Source: CALAED01 sp937891035 (GTDB taxonomy: Bacteria > Actinomycetota > Actinomycetes > Streptosporangiales > Streptosporangiaceae). From it: 7,149 bases of DNA. The translations under genes were made by a program, and so were the position numbers. Positions 6,993 to 7,149 of the stretch are shown here, one piece after another (position 1 is the first letter of the stretch; every line of letters begins with the position of its first letter). The stretch covers positions 1 through 7,149 of the forward strand of contig DASQSZ010000406.1 of NCBI GenBank assembly GCA_035642125.1, in the 5' to 3' direction. The notes beneath the pieces were generated by a model, which was not told the origin of the DNA, did no database searches, and saw only the letters and a program-made list of their open reading frames with translations.

Positions 6993-7036
6993 CGCATCAA
7001 ACGATCACGAACGCACGCCGCTGACGGGCGAGCCGG

Positions 7037-7149
7037 TTACCGTACGGGGAGGCCGGTGATGGTGCGGCCGATGACGAGGCGCTGGATTTCGCTGGTGCCC
7101 TCGAAGATGGTGAAGATCTTGGCGTCGCGGTGCATGCGCTCGACCGGGA
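7037..7149 (-). CDS. acyl-CoA dehydrogenase, C-terminal end (partial)
   Basis: The last 36 codons of a gene that enters from the right edge. The protein reads PVERMHRDAKIFTIFEGTSE, then IQRLVIGRTITGLPVR and a TAA stop at 7037-7039. ER..RDAKI..IFEGTSEIQR..I.R is the C-terminal signature of acyl-CoA dehydrogenases. The glutamate of FEGT matches the catalytic base of medium-chain-type enzymes, which removes the alpha proton of the acyl-CoA thioester. The enzyme is a cytoplasmic flavoprotein that passes electrons to electron-transfer flavoprotein. Chain-length preference cannot be read from this piece. The end appears normal and intact, unlike the remnant at 4856-5043. Confidence 0.95.
   Translation of the reverse strand, partial: PVERMHRDAKIFTIFEGTSEIQRLVIGRTITGLPVR

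Noticed and set aside
1..7149. Insertion sequences, CRISPR arrays, tRNA or rRNA genes, riboswitches, defence genes
   Set aside because: Looked for on both strands; no transposase motifs, regularly spaced repeats or RNA-like structures seen.

Overview
The window is from a high-GC Gram-positive bacterium, most likely an actinomycete. G+C is high by eye (not counted), third codon positions are strongly G/C, GTG starts are used, and the terminator-like hairpin has no T-run. The protein types fit as well: an exported gamma-glutamyltransferase with an actinobacterial-looking active-site region, an OmpA-domain lipoprotein, an acyl-CoA dehydrogenase and a xanthine-dehydrogenase-family subunit.

Layout. 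(1) 47-2886, plus strand: a small four-helix membrane protein whose stop overlaps (ATGA) the start of a molybdenum hydroxylase large subunit. The two look translationally coupled and probably belong to an operon that begins left of the window. No iron-sulfur or FAD partner subunit lies in the window. (2) 2891-4411, minus strand: a lipoprotein that meets the hydroxylase tail to tail across 4 bp. It carries an OmpA-type peptidoglycan-binding domain between two copies of an unnamed domain sharing a Cys-Leu-Cys motif. (3) 4412-5148: 737 bases with no intact gene. They hold two decayed remnants: a plus-strand membrane-protein tail spread over three frames, and a minus-strand internal piece of an acyl-CoA dehydrogenase. 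The second is broken by a 10-bp tandem duplication whose removal restores the frame. (4) 5149-6945, plus strand: a complete secreted gamma-glutamyltransferase, followed by a strong hairpin at 6959-6992. (5) 7037-7149, minus strand: the last 36 codons of a normal acyl-CoA dehydrogenase that continues beyond the right edge.

The genes do not form an obvious single pathway. The hydroxylase is a cytoplasmic redox enzyme, while the lipoprotein and gamma-glutamyltransferase act outside the membrane on the wall or on glutathione-like peptides. The acyl-CoA dehydrogenase belongs to fatty or branched acyl-CoA oxidation. I see no defence system, mobile element, CRISPR array, tRNA or rRNA. The most notable items are the domain architecture of the lipoprotein and the pseudogene graveyard next to it; I found no convincing new multi-gene system.
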